The position numbers and the translations under genes are program-made. A stretch of DNA of 16,726 bases from contig JAHEGF010000009.1 of assembly GCA_024645155.1 (NCBI GenBank), positions 11,219 to 27,944 on the forward strand, given 5' to 3'. The notes under the pieces were generated by a model. That model ran no database searches. It saw nothing but the letters and a program-made list of their open reading frames with translations, and was not told the origin of the DNA. Source of the DNA: Phyllobacteriaceae bacterium. GTDB taxonomy: Bacteria; Pseudomonadota; Alphaproteobacteria; Rhizobiales; Rhizobiaceae. Positions within the stretch are counted from its first letter, which is position 1; each line of letters starts with the position of its first letter. This document shows, in pieces, positions 13,714 to 16,726 of the stretch.

Positions 13714-14493
13714 ATGATTGAACATGAGCGCACTGGTCCGGTCGACGAACTGACCTGGTCTTTCAGCCGCGTGGCGATGTGGGCACCGGCATTCATTGTC
13801 GCGATCATCACCTACGAAGTCATCATGCGGTACCTGTTCTTCAGGCCAACGCTATGGGTCAACGAAATGTCGCTGTGGGTTGGCGGGTTCGTCTATGTGA
13901 CGGCCGGCCTTTATGCGATGCAGCAGCGCAGTCACATACGTATATTCGTCATTTACGACATCGCCCCGCAATGGCTTCGCAGGGTCTTTGACCTGATGTC
14001 GACATTATGCGTCATCATTTTTGTTTTCGCCGTTATCTGGGGCGGTTTTGGTGAGGCAAGCGCCAAGTTCTGGCGCTGGGAAACATTCGGCACGGCATAT
14101 GATCCGCCAATCCCCGCGACCAACAAGCCGCTGATACTGGTGACGCTTCTTGTTCTGGCACTGCAGGCCGTTTCCAACCTCATCCGCGACTGGCCGGGAG
14201 CCGCGTGGGTCCGCAAATCATTCGATATCCTGTCTGTCCTGCTCATCGTGACGCTTTCTGCAGTTGTGGTCCCGGTGTTGGTGGCAACCGGCGAGGGTGC
14301 TCCGGTTGTGCCGATGCACTGGCGCGTGGGCATTGGTCTGGCGCTGCTGATAGCAGTGGCCCTTGTTGTTTATGGTCTGTGGCGTGATTTCAACAAGACA
14401 CCGGTTCCCGAGTTTCACTCCAGCGATCCGTCACAGGAAGTCGACCTGCCGGATGAAGTCCTGAGCGGCAACCCGCCGAGAAATACCGACTGA
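13714..14493 (+). CDS. dctQ: TRAP transporter small membrane subunit DctQ (extended form)
   Basis: A 259-residue inner-membrane protein forming the small part of the TRAP transporter. The first 160 residues match DctQ: four hydrophobic segments at about 22-43, 53-69, 92-113 and 138-157, with the family-typical LWVNEMSLWVGGFVYV (47-62) and RSHIRIF. Two further hydrophobic segments (about 170-190 and 204-222) and a polar, proline-rich tail follow, making it about 80 residues longer than a usual DctQ (160-180). ATG 13714 has only a weak GGA upstream, which with the hairpin before it suggests lower expression than dctP. It is 13 bases ahead of dctM. Part of a sodium-driven importer; substrate inferred as a sugar acid. 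Confidence 0.9.
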   Translation: MIEHERTGPVDELTWSFSRVAMWAPAFIVAIITYEVIMRYLFFRPTLWVNEMSLWVGGFVYVTAGLYAMQQRSHIRIFVIYDIAPQWLRRVFDLMSTLCVIIFVFAVIWGGFGEASAKFWRWETFGTAYDPPIPATNKPLILVTLLVLALQAVSNLIRDWPGAAWVRKSFDILSVLLIVTLSAVVVPVLVATGEGAPVVPMHWRVGIGLALLIAVALVVYGLWRDFNKTPVPEFHSSDPSQEVDLPDEVLSGNPPRNTD

Positions 14494-14506
14494 GGGGGCG
14501 GGCGCG

Positions 14507-16129
14507 ATGGACATAGGCACAATCTCCTACGTCTTGCTGATTGGCATGTTCCTGCTGCTGGCAATCGGCATGCCGCTTGGTTTTGCCTCCGGCTTTCTTG
14601 CCGTGCTGGTCATGGTGATGAAGTTTGAGCCATCCCTTCTTGTCGCGCCCTGGACTTTCGGCGACGGGCTTTTGACGCGGTCATTCGGGTCCGGCCCGAT
14701 GAACATACTGGCTCAAAGATTGTATGGCATCACGACGAACTATGTCCTGATTTCCGTGCCGTTGTTCATTTTCATGGCAACGCTGCTGGAGCGATCGGGC
14801 ATTGCCCGCGACATGTACACATCGCTCAACATGTGGATGTCGCGGACGCGGGGCGGCATTGCCGTCGTCACGGCTCTGATGGCGATCGTCATGGCCGCAA
14901 TGTCGGGCATTATCGGTGGAGAGGTCGTCCTTCTCGGCCTGATCGCGCTGCCGCAGATGCTGCGCCTAGGTTACAATCAGAACCTCGCCATCGGAACGAT
15001 CTGCGCCTCGGGCTCGCTTGGCACGATGATCCCGCCTTCCATCGTCCTGATATTCTACGGCCTGATTACCGAGACATCGATCCATGCGCTGTTCAAGGCG
15101 GCATTCCTGCCCGGCTTCATGCTTGCCGGTTGCTACATCATATACATCCTGGTGCGCACCCGGATGAACCCCGAACTGGCACCGCTGCCTGATCCATCGG
15201 AAAACGATCTCGACGGTGCACAGAAACTGAGCCTGGGTTCAACGGTACTGGTGCTGCTTGCAGGCGTATTCTCTGCCATTATCGTGGCACGCTACATTTT
15301 CCTGCATACGATCGGGACGATCGAGGAAGACACCTGGTTCCAGGAAATATCAACGCTCTACACCTACGTGCCGCTCGCTCTCGCCAGTTTTGCCTATCTG
15401 GGGCTCTTTGTCGGCCGGGAGAAAACCGCCGAAGCCTGGGACAAGAGCAAGGGAATGGTGGCGCCACTGTTCATCGTCTTTATCGTCCTGGGCTCGATCT
15501 ATGGGGGAGTCACCGGAATTACCGAAGCTGCCGCAATGGGATCGGTCGCCGTTCTGGTGCTGATCATATTGCGCGGCGAATTTACAATGACTTTGTTGCG
15601 CGAAGCGTCAATGCGTACATTCAAATCGACGGGAACCATCATCTGGGTGACATTCGGTGCCACGGCGCTGGCCGGTGCCTACACGATCGCCGGTGGCCCG
15701 ACCTATGTCGCCAACCTGATCGTCGGCTACGAATTGCCTACACTGGGCGTTCTGCTGGTGATGATGGTGATATTCCTCGTTCTCGGCGCCTTCATGGACT
15801 GGACCGGCATCGTGCTTCTGGTCATGCCGGTATTCCTGCCAATCGTTTTGAAGCTCCCGATCGAGGAAATCGGCGTTTTTGCACCGCTGGTCGATGCACG
15901 GAGCTTCGTGTCGGTGTGGTTCGGCATATTGTTCTGCGTCAACATGCAGGTGTCGTTCCTGTCGCCGCCTTTCGGACCGGCGGCCTTTTATCTGAAGTCG
16001 GTCGCGCCGCCGCATATCACGCTGCCGGACATTTTCCGCGGATTCTTGCCGTTTATCGGAATCCAACTGCTTATACTCACATTGATCCTGTTCTTTCCCG
16101 AATTGACCATGGTCTTCAGTGGGGGATAG
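14507..16129 (+). CDS. dctM: TRAP transporter large membrane subunit DctM (extended form)
   Basis: A 540-residue inner-membrane protein, the transport subunit of the TRAP system. It is hydrophobic throughout and shows DctM patterns: GMPLGFASGF (21-30), VPLFIFMATLLERSG (84-98), the AMSGIIGGEV region (131-140), GSLGTMIPPSIVLIFYG (169-185), VTGITEAAAMG (335-345) and FMDWTGIVLLVMPVFLP (429-445). Family members are usually about 425-440 residues. The extra length lies mostly at 225-320, which carries two added hydrophobic segments (about 242-266 and 286-303) joined by a polar loop. The start ATG is 13 bases after dctQ, behind a G-rich stretch. The enolase-type gene follows 15 bases after its stop, so transporter and catabolic enzyme are co-expressed. 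Confidence 0.93.
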   Translation: MDIGTISYVLLIGMFLLLAIGMPLGFASGFLAVLVMVMKFEPSLLVAPWTFGDGLLTRSFGSGPMNILAQRLYGITTNYVLISVPLFIFMATLLERSGIARDMYTSLNMWMSRTRGGIAVVTALMAIVMAAMSGIIGGEVVLLGLIALPQMLRLGYNQNLAIGTICASGSLGTMIPPSIVLIFYGLITETSIHALFKAAFLPGFMLAGCYIIYILVRTRMNPELAPLPDPSENDLDGAQKLSLGSTVLVLLAGVFSAIIVARYIFLHTIGTIEEDTWFQEISTLYTYVPLALASFAYLGLFVGREKTAEAWDKSKGMVAPLFIVFIVLGSIYGGVTGITEAAAMGSVAVLVLIILRGEFTMTLLREASMRTFKSTGTIIWVTFGATALAGAYTIAGGPTYVANLIVGYELPTLGVLLVMMVIFLVLGAFMDWTGIVLLVMPVFLPIVLKLPIEEIGVFAPLVDARSFVSVWFGILFCVNMQVSFLSPPFGPAAFYLKSVAPPHITLPDIFRGFLPFIGIQLLILTLILFFPELTMVFSGG

Positions 16130-16144
16130 GAGCGCGCGCGGCAA

Positions 16145-16726
16145 ATGGCGGCCATCACTGAAATAGAGACCGGGTTTTACCGTTTGCCGCTTGCCGAAGT
16201 GCTGGTTGACGCCATGCACGGCTCGCATGAGGCATTCGAGATAATCACGACCGTCGTTCGCGATTCCGACGGCGCAACCGGTGTCGGCTACACGTTTACC
16301 GGTGGACGCAATGGCGGCGCGATTTACGATGTAGCGTCACGGGAGATCCCGGGACTTGTGACCGGCGAAGATGCCGATGCGATCGAACGGATTTGGCAGA
16401 AGGTCTGGTGGGCGCTGCATTATGGCGGGCGCGGCGGGCCGACGGTGCTTGCCCTATCTGCGCTCGATACTGCACTTTGGGACCTGAAGGCCAAGAAAGC
16501 GGGATTGCCGCTTTGGAAACTGCTGGGCGGGTACGATCCAAAAGTTCCCTGCTACGCGGGCGGCATCGACCTGCATCTGACGCCCGACGAATTGCTTGAG
16601 CAGTCGCGGCGGAATTTCGATCGCGGTTTTCGCGCCATCAAAATGAAGGTCGGGCGTGAAAATCTTGCTGATGACGTCGCCAAGCTTTCTGCCATGCGCG
16701 AGCATTTCGGCGATGCATTTCCGCTG
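16145..16726 (+). CDS. Mandelate racemase/enolase-superfamily protein, probable sugar-acid dehydratase (5' part only)
   Basis: The first 194 codons of an enolase-superfamily enzyme, cut by the window end. The N-terminal capping domain (1-130) includes the substrate-loop VDAMHGSHEAF and the conserved helix LSALDTALWDLKAKKAGLPL (104-123) leading to LLGG. The barrel begins near 134; IKMKVGR contains the KxK motif (Lys166, Lys168), where the second lysine is a catalytic base in the mandelate racemase subgroup. The metal ligands and the His-Asp pair would lie beyond the window. Relatives dehydrate acid sugars (for example galactarate, talarate, fuconate) to 2-keto-3-deoxy acids, or racemise them. 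AGGAG at 16128-16132 overlaps the dctM stop; its 12-base spacing to ATG 16145 is long. Co-location with the TRAP transporter supports a sugar-acid substrate. Confidence 0.88.
   Translation, partial: MAAITEIETGFYRLPLAEVLVDAMHGSHEAFEIITTVVRDSDGATGVGYTFTGGRNGGAIYDVASREIPGLVTGEDADAIERIWQKVWWALHYGGRGGPTVLALSALDTALWDLKAKKAGLPLWKLLGGYDPKVPCYAGGIDLHLTPDELLEQSRRNFDRGFRAIKMKVGRENLADDVAKLSAMREHFGDAFPL

Noticed and set aside
1..16726. CRISPR arrays, tRNA or rRNA genes, insertion sequences, prophage or integrase genes
   Set aside because: Nearly all of the window is accounted for by metabolic and transport genes; gaps are short and show no spaced repeats, cloverleaf, transposase or att-like features.

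Overview
The window looks like chromosomal or megaplasmid DNA from a GC-rich alphaproteobacterium, most likely of the Hyphomicrobiales (Rhizobiales; Hoeflea, Mesorhizobium or Nitratireductor-like). This rests on codon use, dense catabolic operons, a LivFG-type ABC transporter, a TRAP transporter and a GntR/FCD regulator; no rRNA or marker gene confirms it. I see no mobile elements, tRNAs, rRNAs or CRISPR arrays, and no gap longer than 216 bases.

Region 1 (1-5975, plus strand) is the downstream part of an amide-type uptake and degradation operon. It holds the 3' end of a LivG/UrtD-like ABC ATPase; one 793-codon ORF that joins a complete LivF-like ABC ATPase to a complete amidase-signature hydrolase; an AMP-forming acyl-CoA synthetase; a small NTF2/SnoaL-like protein; and a beta-hydroxyacid dehydrogenase with an altered substrate motif. 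The inferred chemistry is import of an amide, hydrolysis to ammonia and a carboxylic acid, and CoA activation of the acid.

Region 2 (5972-12395, minus strand) is a six-gene operon. Reading from its promoter, it encodes a GntR/FCD regulator, a GarR/LtnD-like beta-hydroxyacid dehydrogenase, a DenD-like sugar-acid dehydrogenase, an IlvD/EDD-family [Fe-S] sugar-acid dehydratase, an FAH-family hydrolase and a D-2-hydroxyacid (glyoxylate/hydroxypyruvate-type) reductase. Its last stop codon overlaps the last stop codon of region 1.

Region 3 (12612-16726, plus strand) diverges from the regulator. It encodes a TRAP transporter (DctP, DctQ, DctM), followed directly by an enolase-superfamily (mandelate racemase-type) dehydratase cut by the window end. 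The 216-base divergent region carries a 6+6 inverted repeat placed inside a plausible promoter, phased A-tracts and a 9-bp leader hairpin. Regions 2 and 3 together look like one regulon for uptake and non-phosphorylative breakdown of a sugar acid: dehydration, oxidation, cleavage of a 2,4-diketo acid to pyruvate plus a small hydroxyacid, and handling of that product. The exact substrate cannot be read from sequence.

The most unusual items are the ATPase-amidase fusion, whose linker looks like a former intergenic region, and the combination of enzymes in the sugar-acid regulon.
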